From positions 40,361,744-40,425,743 of the forward strand of contig OW804096.1 of the NCBI GenBank assembly GCA_942159475.1: a stretch of 64,000 nt of DNA, written 5' to 3'. A program made the translations under genes and the position numbers. The notes under the pieces were generated by a model, which was given only the letters and a program-made list of their open reading frames with translations, did no database searches and had not been told where the DNA came from. This document shows, one piece after another, positions 50,901 to 60,700 of the stretch (positions are counted from its first letter, which is position 1; each line of letters begins with the position of its first letter). This DNA comes from Sthenelais limicola. Lineage: Eukaryota > Annelida > Polychaeta > Phyllodocida > Sigalionidae.

Positions 50901-53666
50901 AAAACGATGCGTATCTGTGAAGATTCGTAGTTTGCCACACTCCTTACAATAAAAGATGTAGAGAAGTGGCCTTTGATCTAAATAAACATAGAAATAGTTT
51001 ACAATGCAAGGTTACGAGATACATTTTTTTGACTTATTTGGACATTATTTTTCTGAGGGATTTTCCTCATTTTGTATTTTTTTCATGATTTTCAAATTTT
51101 TCTTTTTCGACACACAGTTAAAACGACAATGTATTTAGACCGTAAGAAACATATCTTACAGTTGAAGATAAATATCTTTCCATGGTTTGAACTGTTTCTT
51201 AGCAGTGTTGTTATACTCTGCGGCAACTTTTAACCCACTTAATCTTTTTTTGAGCTCTGGCAAAAAATTGTTATACTCAATGTGGTTAGCTCCGAAAAGC
51301 CTTTGGCGATGTATGTACGATTTGCCTGCCAAAATAATAAAGTTTATTTGTCTAGTTTTGACTCCTTTCCCTCTTAGACCAAAAAAGATCTGTCGGGGAG
51401 TAAAAGGTTGTCTTATCATCGTGCTGAACCCTATTAAGTTGGTGATCCAATCTTTAATGTCGATCCAGAAATCTTCAACTTTTTTACATTTTATAAAAAA
51501 GTGAACTATATCGTCACGTCTGCCACAATAGTCACAGTCATTAAATAGTTTAATGGCCATGTGTTTTAAAATTACATTACAACAGATGTTTCTATGTAAA
51601 ATTTTATATTGTAGGGCCTGTAGCCTGACATCGATTGTGATCTTATATGGTAACTGGAATATATGTTTCCATTCCTCTTCATTGTCTAAGGGATCTTGTA
51701 CATTTAGGATTTCTGACCATTTAGCCAGTTTAGGGATGTCTATTCTTGTGCCTAAAATAAACATGTTATATAGCACCTTGGCGTTCGTTTTTAATACATT
51801 CATCCTGTTTTTCTTAATTCAAAGATGACCAACGAAAATGACTAGACAGAAATTTTTCATCATAACATATCATAGCTAGGAATATCTACCAACTTTTTTC
51901 TCTAACCTGTCACTCATGACCCCCCCCCCCCCCCCCCCCACCCCCCACCCGCCCCTCCTTTCTAGTATCATTAACACTGTAGTAACAACAGCCCCTGGCG
52001 GAAGATCATGGGTAATACTATTAATTCCCTTGAGCCTTGTAAATCCTTCTAACATAAGAATTGGCCGTGTAAATTTATAATAATATTATGTTAATTAAAA
52101 AATAAGAAAAATTGCTGGGAATGATTTTGCCACCAGGTAATCAATATTATTCTATTTTACATTGGTCTCCAGCTGAAGGTAAAAAATGTTCCTACAAGAA
52201 AAATGAATTGTCACAAAGGTCTTTAACACGATCGATGTATTACCTTCCTGTTTGCTTGCATTCAAATGTATCTTCAGGACAATCAAAGAGACCTTGCTCA
52301 AAGTGGGAGAAGTAAAGTGTAAAGCCTGTGTTTTCGGTGACCCCATTGGTTTTAAATCGCATGGTGATGATGTTGGATGAGGAGACCACATTAATTTCTG
52401 AAATGAAGTAGTTATTTATATTATAGTAGTACATGCACTTGGGTAACTAACATGTCCAACTGGTTATTTTACTCCCGCGGTATATATTTTTTTCTTCTCT
52501 ATTAAATGTGTAGCGATTAATAGCATACTGCATATCACTAATTTCTTTTTTGCATTTTGTGACTCCCAAAGTTTAATTGAAGCAGAATTTAACACAAAGC
52601 TCCTGCTGGCCAGGAATAAACATCACGTTTAAGGTTTGGAATTAAGTTGGAAAATCAAGAAAGAATACCAAATACTTTAATTTGTACGGAGCAAAGTTGG
52701 GTACACCTTTTCCTTATAAATAAATTAGAATACCAAATACAATAATATTTTATTTCCATTTCAATGGTTATTGAATGATCCTGACATTATAATCGAACAT
52801 AGTTATTTCTACCTTCTAAAAAAAAATCTACCTTTTGGATTGTGCCAGTACGCAGCGTAAGTTAGCTGATGACTATTAACATATCCATCATAGATATAAA
52901 GGTAGTCTCCATAGCCGAGATTGGCCCCATCTTTCGTAAATAACTGGATCCTTTTACCTGAAAAGAATAACAAAGGAAAAAAGGATAGATATCCCTCAAT
53001 ATTGTAGGCCTATATTCATTACATTAGCCTATTGTTAACTAGGACATTTCCTTTTTGCATTTACTATTAAGAAAATTAATAAATAAATATATGTATTTTA
53101 TATCTCTTTTTATTTTGATGTCTGTAATTATATATTCAACCTAAGGCATACCGTGCACATATGCCTAGCATTTTATTTGATTGTATTCATTTGATTGAAG
53201 AACTACTCTATAATTAAAAGAAACTTGGATATTTATACAATTACTGGGCCTAACAGTGACACCTCGTTCCATTCTGTCTAGCCTAGTATGTATTTCAGAA
53301 CAAAATACAAAGTGCAAACTTTTTTGAACAAGTTTGAAACTTACCACTGAATGATAGCAATGTTATGACACAATCAATATGCGATTGGTAATACGAGTCG
53401 TATAAAAACTCTTTTGTCCCATGGGAATATATGGTGCCATATTCTTGCACATACGTATTCGTAGAGCAACAATAATCATTGCAATCTATTGCAGTTGTCA
53501 GTCGTCCCATGTCAAAAAATGTCTCGCCTTTTCCGGTCGTATTTACATATTTTATCGTCTCGTTTTTATCGTCAAGAACAACAATTGTTGTCGCAGGTAA
53601 TCCGTCGCTGATCGAGATAAAGTACAGTACAAGAAAAGAAATAAAGAAGCTCCAATTCCTCTCCAT
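47673..53666 (-). CDS. CUB and LDL-receptor class A single-pass membrane protein (5 exons)
   Basis: Five minus-strand exons join without frame conflict: 53345-53666, 52832-52957, 52244-52397, 50196-50262 and 47673-47981 (978 nt, 325 residues). The start ATG at 53666 opens a signal peptide (MERNWSFFISFLVLYFISIS). A CUB domain follows (about 62-182), with IDCVITLL and YGDYLYIYDG as landmarks. Next comes an LDLa module with all six cysteines (C189, C196, C202, C209, C215, C224) and the calcium-cage acidic box CDGHYACSDFSDEH. The transmembrane helix is about 228-251 and ends in a CCC cluster, followed by a basic HNKKRAAR stop-transfer and a Pro/Met/Gln-rich tail of about 70 residues. CUB-LDLa-TM recalls NETO-type receptors, which have two CUB domains, so orthology is not claimed. 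Likely a cell-surface binding protein. Every intron is GT-AG. Confidence 0.85.
48954..49055. repeat. Long imperfect stem-loop
   Basis: The core arms tgaatataattgtcc and ggacaattatattca are perfect complements. Outside a small internal loop, agtctgttc pairs with gaacagagt, and beyond that the outer arms still pair partly. The total stem is about 40 bp around a loop of about 16 bases. Confidence 0.7.
49559..49760 (+). mobile_element. tRNA-derived SINE-like element
   Basis: An A-box-like tggctgagtgggtagagcc (49570-49588) and a B box ggttcgaatcc (49631-49641) stand at pol III spacing. A T-arm-like stem cctgg...ccagg surrounds the B box, but the acceptor arms do not pair, so this is not a plain tRNA gene. 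Downstream, the body holds the hairpin gcggactctttaatgaaaga.../gtccgc (49682-49707) and a further gcggactctttcattaaag. The 3' end is uncertain. Confidence 0.5.
50196..50262 (-). CDS. CUB-LDLa gene, exon 4 (LDLa core)
   Basis: 67 nt between the acceptor cgtatttgcag (AG at 50263-50264) and the donor CACTTG|GTAAGT. The first base completes an Arg codon. The exon then encodes CISDYLECDGHYACSDFSDE and HL, with three LDLa cysteines and the acidic calcium site. Confidence 0.88.
50771..50801 (+). repeat. (GT)n followed by G16
   Basis: A GTGTGT microsatellite runs into sixteen G. Confidence 0.95.
50828..50841. repeat. 14-bp target-site duplication (LINE 3' side)
   Basis: atcctgtttttctt, repeated exactly at 51802-51815. 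Confidence 0.85.
50842..51801 (-). mobile_element. 5'-truncated L1/Tx1-like LINE
   Basis: A 960-bp insertion bounded by exact 14-bp direct repeats. In element sense it starts inside the reverse transcriptase ORF, reads to the ORF stop at 51156, has about 300 bp of AT-rich 3' UTR and ends in an A-rich tail (ggacaaaaaagaaaa). Truncation at the 5' end, a tail and a target duplication are the signature of target-primed reverse transcription. Confidence 0.85.
51156..51801 (-). pseudogene. C-terminal fragment of a LINE ORF2 protein
   Basis: About 214 residues remain, uninterrupted to the natural stop. Landmarks are WKHIFQLPYKITIDVRLQAL, LQYKILHRNICCN and the cysteine-histidine motif CDYCGRRDDIVHFFIKC (C-X2-C-X7-H-X4-C) followed by FW, typical of the C-terminus of L1/Tx1-clade ORF2 proteins. 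The endonuclease and most of the reverse transcriptase are missing. The only in-frame ATG near the start lies across the insertion junction, so it is a coincidence rather than an original start. Confidence 0.85.
51802..51815. repeat. 14-bp target-site duplication (LINE 5' side)
   Basis: Identical to 50828-50841. Confidence 0.85.
51920..51950 (+). repeat. C20 homopolymer and C-rich tract
   Basis: About twenty C followed by A-interrupted C runs. Confidence 0.95.
52244..52397 (-). CDS. CUB-LDLa gene, exon 3 (CUB C-terminal half, LDLa start)
   Basis: 154 nt between the acceptor acttcatttcag and the donor AGGAAG|GTAATA. It encodes the CUB strand segment INVVSSSNIITMRF, then TGFTLYFSHF, then the first two LDLa cysteines in FDCPEDTFECKQTG. 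It enters in phase 1 and leaves in phase 2. Confidence 0.88.
52398..52831 (-). other. Intron 2 of the CUB-LDLa gene
   Basis: 434 bp, AT-rich, GT-AG (donor AAAAG|GTAGAT). Nothing else recognised. Confidence 0.75.
52832..52957 (-). CDS. CUB-LDLa gene, exon 2 (CUB core)
   Basis: 126 nt between the acceptor ttattcttttcag and the donor AAAAG|GTAGAT. It encodes KRIQLFTKDGANLGYGDYLY followed by IYDGY, the conserved CUB core. Phase 1 at both ends. Confidence 0.88.
52958..53344 (-). other. Intron 1 of the CUB-LDLa gene
   Basis: 387 bp, AT-rich, GT-AG (donor CAGTG|GTAAGT). Nothing else recognised. Confidence 0.75.
53345..53666 (-). CDS. CUB-LDLa gene, exon 1 (signal peptide, CUB N-terminus)
   Basis: The ATG at 53666 begins a classic hydrophobic signal peptide, with probable cleavage around GLPA (22-25). 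The mature N-terminus has two N-glycosylation sequons (NETI, NTTG) and the cysteine cluster DCNDYCC. The donor CAGTG|GTAAGT lies at 53343-53344. Confidence 0.85.
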
Positions 53667-54030
53667 TTTCGAGAGTAGTTCTTAAGTCAGCGCCAGGAAA
53701 AAGCAACCGCGGCTTGTCCAGACGTTGTCTGTCGAACTGACGTTCCGCCACTCTACGATCTCGTTCATAACGAGAACTCACGATTCGAGGGTATGGATTT
53801 GGTTTCCCGCCTCAAGAATTCTCTCAACATGAATGAAGTCATTCATGTACGTTGACCATATATTCATAGCTATTCATAGATAGTAAGACTACGGTGGAAA
53901 ATAGTTTTGTGTGATGTGGTGAGGGACCATTCCCCAAAGCTGTTAGCCTAGAATTATTCATAATTCGCCATCTAAATGTGAAAAGCCTTGACGAAATTAG
54001 GCCTACTAAAAAAATATGTTACCGGTACTA
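53667..54030. other. Upstream flank of the CUB-LDLa gene
   Basis: This should hold the 5' UTR and core promoter. A modestly GC-richer patch at 53680-53790 follows the ATG upstream. I see no clear TATA box. Confidence 0.4.
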
Positions 54031-54095
54031 TCCCAGCTAGGAATTTGACATCACAGAGAGCTCACAGAGAGCTCACAAAATTCCCCTCAGAGAGC

Positions 54096-54359
54096 TCACA
54101 CTATGGGCTCATAGTAAGGTCAATCTGTAACCTCTTATTTAGCTCAGACTGATCTCACAGTGTGAGCTCACAGTGTACTCATACTATGAATTCACTGTGA
54201 GATTATAAGTAAGAGCACACTGTGAGCTCACACTATGAGCTCATAGGAAGGTCAATCTGTAACCTCTTATTTAGCTCAGAATGATCTCACAGTGTGAGCT
54301 CACAGTGTACTCATACTATGAATTCCCTGTGAGGTTATAAGTAAGAGCACACTGTGAGC
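54096..54359 (+). repeat. Tandem array, 132-bp unit, two copies
   Basis: The phrase aaggtcaatctgtaacctct recurs at a spacing of 132 bases, and the flanking tcacagtgtgagctcacagt and actatgaattc phrases repeat in step. Confidence 0.85.
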
Positions 54360-54870
54360 TATCACAGTGGCATCAAAATGATCTCTTGATGTGACTTCCA
54401 TCAGCTTCTAAACAGCAGCTCAGTGCTAGGGTAGAATGTTTCTCCACAGAAGCATTTCACCCAAGAGCATTCAAGGAGAGACTGCATGGTCCCTTTGCTT
54501 GAGTTTCTCATCACTTTAACTTACCCTTCATACAGTCCAGTCTGGTAGCTGACATATAGGTATCCTATTTGGAATTTATGTGTGTCTGCCTAGGAACCCT
54601 AGTATATGCCTACTATCTAGTAGTATTGTGAGGGTGTTTTCTTCTCAGCATTAATGCAGGTAAATTATCCAAATAAACTATTAAGTTCATTGCTTTTAAT
54701 ATTCCCAAGTTTATGATGTGTAATATCTATGAAGTATAAATGCCTCATATAAGTATGATTAGTGAGACTTTTGTTCTATTAGAAAGTGTAAATGTAATGC
54801 AGTAACCTGTGACACCACCTAGTGAAAGCCAAGTTCTACGGTACTGCCGCCTGGTGAGAACAAAAGGCAT

Positions 54871-55316
54871 AAACCATTCATGTGAGATCACATATGTAAG
54901 ATCACAAACATCTCACCCAGACCTCATAGTTCTGATCTCACATCTATGAGAAGTTTCTGAGCTCACTGAGATATCACAGCTGTTAGCTAAATGTGAGCTA
55001 GAACTTGTGAGCTCACACTGAGATCACACTGAAACCATTCATGTGAGATCACATATGCAAGATCACAAACATCTCACCTAGACCTCATAGTTCTGATCTC
55101 ACATCTATGAGAAGTTTCTGAGATCACTGAGATATCACAGCTGTTAGCTAAATGTGAGCTAGAACTTGTGAACTCACACTGAGATCACACTGAAACCATT
55201 CATGTGAGATCACATATGCAAGATCACAAAAAGCTCACCCAGACCTCAACGTTCTGATATCACATGTGTGAGACGTTTTTGAGCTCATAGTGAGATCTAC
55301 ATGAGCTCACTTCCTA
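54871..55316 (+). repeat. Tandem array, 161-bp unit, nearly three copies
   Basis: aaaccattcatgtgagatca starts units at 54871, 55032 and 55193. The third unit is cut short by the right terminal repeat. Confidence 0.88.
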
Positions 55317-55323
55317 GCTGGGA

Positions 55324-57478
55324 TTGTTAGCCACCCACCGTCAATACAAAATATAAGACTCTATTTGAAATATATGATATGAGGTCTTCAAGATGGTTGT
55401 TAAAGATTGTTAAGGTGAAGATTATGGACTCTTGACAATGGAGTCGAGATTTCAGTAGCCTACAGGTGGATTTTAAGCCATATAAATAGAACTTAGAAGG
55501 TACCGGTAGGTCCATAGGCCTAGTAGGCCTATTCTAAAACTCTGTTACACTGTGAAAGGATATTACACAAATATCCTTGAATACAACCTCCACCTAGTAG
55601 GCTATAGTGGAAAATAAAAGAATCGCCTTTGCGCAAATAATATGGTATGCATTCAACCCAGTTAATAAGTTATTTATAGAACACAGGTAAGTAGCACATG
55701 AAAAGTAGACAAAAACTCGATGGCCGTAGGCCTATACATTGCAATCCGAGGGTTTAAATAACCACTTGTTTTGAAATCATAGTAATATCAATCAATCCTT
55801 AGGATACAATACACAATTATAACTACCCACTTGAAACTTGATAAGATAAGATAATATCAAGTGTAAAATGACAAATATCAGAGATGTGTAAGAATGAGTA
55901 GAACTCAACAGCTAGGCTTCCTTTATGATCTTCAAACATCTGGTCATGGTTTCTTCCCTCTGGTCTCGGAATCACATACGCATTTCTTTTTATTTGGTAA
56001 TGTATTGATCTGGCCTTGAAATTATATTACACAGCTCACCGTGGATTATAAATAACATACATCATTTATTTCATTTTCCTTTACCTTGTATCGTATATCA
56101 TCTGATTGTAGAATTTAATTATTCCTGCAGTCTAATTTCCATGTAACACCCCGTAAAGGCCTATATATATATAGGTCTACTGAACACTTCCATTTTCTAC
56201 CATACTGTATTCAACATATAATTATTCATATAATTGTGACGCTGCAGAAATTTAAAAAAAAACACAAAGAGAAACTATTTTATTGAATTTTATTGATTCC
56301 CTGAAGAAGGTTCAACTCTGTAACCGAATCGTAGGAATCAGAACATCACACTGACTTTGTCAATAAAAATCAACCTTATGAAAATTGTCGTTGTCTGGTT
56401 TTGGTGTTCCATCGACTAAAATTTATCTTGGAAGTTCGGTGAAAGGTTATCATGCTTTGGGCCTCCCATACTCTCGTTCTGAGTTGGGTTTCCACAGTTT
56501 TCCCTCTGCTGTCCAGAAAAGGAGTATTTCTTTTTATTCGATTTGAAAAAAATATTTATATTCAGGACGAAGGACATTACATCGTTGATGCTATTCTCAG
56601 AATTGCCTGATGTTACAAAAAATTAATACAATACTTTAGAACATAGGACTACTCTACGAGATGACATTGCAGAAGTTAATAGTTATATAAAGAATAATCT
56701 AAATAATACACCAGCTAAAAGGAGAATGATTAATTAATGACAATATTTGACAGACATGATAAGACTAACAGTCAAATTTCGATTTACGGGCAGACATATA
56801 CTATCAAGCCAAACAATAGTACTGCAGGTTAAGCCTCGGCAGTGATAGCAAAGCAAGGATAAAAACATTTGTTAAAAACATAGGTACCCGTTGGGTATTA
56901 CTTATTTATGTCAGAGAGAAAATAATAAACATCAATACTTGTACATTCGTTCAAGTTCTACAGGTCGGACAAACAAAGCGATCTGGTCAAAACTACTGCA
57001 CATACATGGAAGTCTGTACACAGATATAAAGAAATTACAAGTCAATCTCTCGCAAGCATACACCAATTTACTTTAAGCCTAGTTTCAATAAAATAGTGTG
57101 GATCTTAATATTAAAAAAACATTTTAGAGAAGAATCAATAATAAAGTATTCTTCCTCTTACAAACATAAACTAAGAAACCAACCTTAGATTCCTGCATTA
57201 CTTACAATCCTCTATCTCAACATCCTGAGTGCTAAACGTTTCCTTTCTTTGCTCTCACGAATTCTTCAACTACCTCCGCAATGATGAGCACTTCTTTACC
57301 CACATATGTTATTTTCGTCTTTTATTAAAGCTACTCTAAATCAACTAATATTTAATCAAATTACTTCATCATCTCTCAATACCTTATCCATCAACTCATA
57401 TCAATCAATTATTATTCATGAACTCATATTAATGGACAAACCAATACTTAATAGAATAATATTGGTTTAAATGCAAAA
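55324..57478. other. Intergenic stretch
   Basis: Between the inverted-ended repeat and the poly(A) signal of the EB-module gene. AT-rich, with no gene or repeat I can identify. Confidence 0.4.
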
Positions 57479-57484
57479 TTTATT
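57479..57484 (-). terminator. Poly(A) signal AATAAA
   Basis: AATAAA on the minus strand, 45 bases beyond the stop codon at 57530. Confidence 0.5.
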
Positions 57485-57529
57485 CCCCCAAACCGCCTTT
57501 GCTTTTCTTGTTGTGTGCCATGTTGTCGA

Positions 57530-57742
57530 TCAATGATACCAAGCACTTTCAGTGTGGTTCAGATAAACTAAAACTAATTTTAAATTCTGAGGGCTGTGGT
57601 AGGAGGTGCCGGTGAAAATAATGCCTTTCCCGCAGTCCATGGCAAAGCCTTTGAATCCAGACCGTCCACCAAGTGTGCTACCCTGGCCGTCTCTGCTGTG
57701 GTTAAGGCCGATGAAGCTGAAGCTCCGGCCCCGGATGCCCCA
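57530..57742 (-). CDS. EB-module gene, probable last exon (cytoplasmic tail)
   Basis: Acceptor tttatttcggcag (AG at 57743-57744). In phase 0 it encodes WGIRGRSFSFIGLNHSRDGQ and continues to a TGA at 57530, followed by AATAAA. If the previous donor is the alternative one 4 bases earlier, a different open frame (Ala/Thr-rich) is used instead. I prefer phase 0 but cannot settle it. Confidence 0.5.
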   Translation of the reverse strand, partial: WGIRGRSFSFIGLNHSRDGQGSTLGGRSGFKGFAMDCGKGIIFTGTSYHSPQNLKLVLVYLNHTESAWYH

Positions 57743-60700
57743 CTGCCGAAATAAAATGCAAATTATAACATAGATAAGAAGGCACAAATGATTTCTAACG
57801 ACAGTCTGATAACGCAATTCATCAGTAGTTGAGCGAGAAATTAATCAACGCAACACACAGAGATGTATGTTTCGAGCCTAGAACCGAACCAGGACGGCTG
57901 TAATCATTTTATGGCAGATGTATGTGTGAATGAGACCCATAAAAATAAATCCTTTAACTTTGGGCCAGGATTTTACAATCGCATGTGTAATGAAAGCGCC
58001 ACATCAGACTATAAGTTATAATTGTATAATTGTAACTGTTATCACACCAGTGTGATAATAGATAAATAGATAGATGTATTCTTAATTGCAACTAAAGATG
58101 GATTCTTATTTGCAACTCGTACACTGGGTAATATTTAGATATTTTTTAGATACTTTTTTTCAATCAAGGATTGTAATAAGAAGGAATTCTCCGGACAGTG
58201 GGAGGTTTTCAATCCTTCTTGAATATACATTCTGAAGTGATTCAAATTATTTTGTTTGGGACGCAGTGATACCGAAATTATACCTCTCCTTCTCATGTTG
58301 TATAAACAAACAAATTTCTTTCTTTCTTTTCTTTCTGTCACCATGATATACTTCCTGACTAAATGTCAGGTCTTCCAGAGTATGCTCAACAATGATAACT
58401 CAGGCAGCTTACATTTAGTCCAGATATCTTCATTTGAACCATTTAAGTATCGTAGTCTACTTTGATCTATTTTCACTAACATCGATTAAACTATTTTTCT
58501 AAATATATTTCAGTCTCTTAGAATGTCACACGAGCTGTACTCCTTCAACCAACTCATGACCTGTATCTAATATCAAATAGCATTTAAATATATATATATA
58601 ATATATCAAATAGCACATTTTCAGTATTATGCCATCGGTTTAACTAATAATTGAAACATGAAGTCAGTTTGAATGTTAAAAGTTGAATGAACATCTCAGT
58701 ATTTTAAACCAGGCATACAGCCGTGAGAGTTAAATCCATGGACAAAAATATAAAATAGAGAAAGTTTTTTTTCGCGACCATGGATAGACTGTAAGACCTA
58801 ATAAAATGGAGACCAAGTTGTGCACCTAAAACTACATTTTATTCTAGTATTCAGGGGTAGTGTTTTTATAAAAGGAAGGCGTCTATGGAATAGTTTAAAT
58901 CATAATTTGAGAATCGAGAATGATCGTGATTGTTTTGTAAAAATGTTAAAAGAGGAATGGAGGATTCGATCTGAAGCTTATATAGTAGAGTAATTTTTCG
59001 TCTGTGTCTTGTAATCTAACAAAACAGCCAGTTCAAACGAGATCACCTGTATTTTTTTTTAAATAAAAAAAGAAAAGAAGGTGATGAATTTATCCTTTTT
59101 CGAAAGATACAAATAATTTGTTAGTCGTACATCGTTGTGAATGAGTTTTGAATAGATAATTATGATCTCGATCAGTGTGATCGGAAATACGTGTGTAAGT
59201 AATTTGATGGTTCGGGTTGGCCGGATGATCGAAATTTGAACTTCAATGGAGTGATTGATACACTTTTTTTTATGAAGTAACCTATGTACGACTTTTTGAG
59301 TTGTGGGCTTATTCTATAGCTGATTTTCTCGTAAAATCTTCGTGTTGTAGAAAGATTGTTTGTGCTATTTCTTATTTTTCATTCTTTAAACGTGTTACTG
59401 TTTCTTTACGATATGTCATTTATCATAGGCAGCGTATGAAATACGTCCATGGAGGACAATGCGTATTTACATTTTGGTATATTTATCAAATGTCTTGGCC
59501 TTGAAATGAATATAAAAAATGTCTTATGGAGCTATGTATACATAGAAATACAGGAAATTGATACCAACCCGTTCACCAAAACGACCGCTGCAACTACTCC
59601 AGCACCGATAAGGAGGGCACACACAACAGAGACACCAATAATAATACCTTGACAAATGATGAAAGAATAGGAACATGCTTTGAACAAAAAGTAGATTTTT
59701 TAAAGTCTTTGATCGATGTTAAATGAGAGTGCAGCTTAATTTTGTTACACTAACCTGTGACCACTCATGGGGTATATAGTGCAAATATATTATTCTTACC
59801 TGTCATATCGGTCCTGAATGAAACATGAAAATTAGAAATGATAAATTAAATTCATCATATTACAAGTAATTTTAACGGTTTTTCAAGTAATCTGATAGTA
59901 TTTTAAGGTGGCGTAAACAGACATCTTCGATGATAGAATACTTTTATCAATTGTCATTATATCATTTATGATAATTTAAATATATCGATGTTAAAGTATC
60001 GATTATGGGGAAAATGTCACGTCTTGTTTGTTAAGTAGGGCTGTGTATGGTCCTTTATTTTTCACTAGGTCGTACCTTACAATCGGTCCTGAAAAGGAAA
60101 TGGGGATTTAATTAACTAAGTGTAAATCGCAATCTTCTTTACAGAGATTTAAACCTTTAAAGCTGCATTCTCAGGTATTACGACAACATAAATCGTACCA
60201 AATTTACTCATAATATTATTATGACTTGTTAGACTGAAGTTATCAATTTTCTGCTGCAGTTATATATGTTTATACAGGAATTTGTGGTCGAATCGGTTGA
60301 GAGAAACGGAGCCCGGTGAGCGAAAATAAATGATGCCGCCACAGAAAAGTACTTTGGCGGGTCTCCGAAATAAATTATGAAGCCCTGTAGCAAATGACTG
60401 CATTAATGACTGTATTATTATTGACTGCTCATTCTCATTTCATTTAAAAGGACGAACATGATGTCTCGTAGGAAATGATCGCCATAATATTGTTTTCTTT
60501 TCACGTGCATGTTTTTTCTTGGAAGGAATTAAGCATGTTTCGTTTATGTTTGTATAAACATTGAATTGATTTTTTTATATTCATCTCTGAATTTTCGACA
60601 AAAATGTTATAGATATCCCTGAGGAGAAAAAAGTATTTTCCCACCGCAGTGCGTCCTGTTGGTAGCTTCATAATCGGGGAGGCACTGGCACAATTCATCT

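Larger units (their letters stand above)
50263..52243 (-). other. Intron 3 of the CUB-LDLa gene
   Basis: 2.0 kb, GT-AG, carrying a 5'-truncated LINE insertion in the same orientation as the gene, a (GT)n-G16 tract and a C20 tract. Confidence 0.7.
54031..55323. mobile_element. 1.29-kb inverted-ended repeat with internal tandem arrays
   Basis: The outer ends are a perfect 13-bp inverted repeat, tcccagctaggaa (54031-54043) and ttcctagctggga (55311-55323). Inside, GAGCTCACA/TGTGAGCTC motifs recur throughout, in two tandem arrays (132-bp and 161-bp units) separated by about 500 bp of ordinary sequence. There is no coding capacity. It looks like a non-autonomous DNA transposon. I could not identify a target duplication with confidence. 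Confidence 0.65.
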
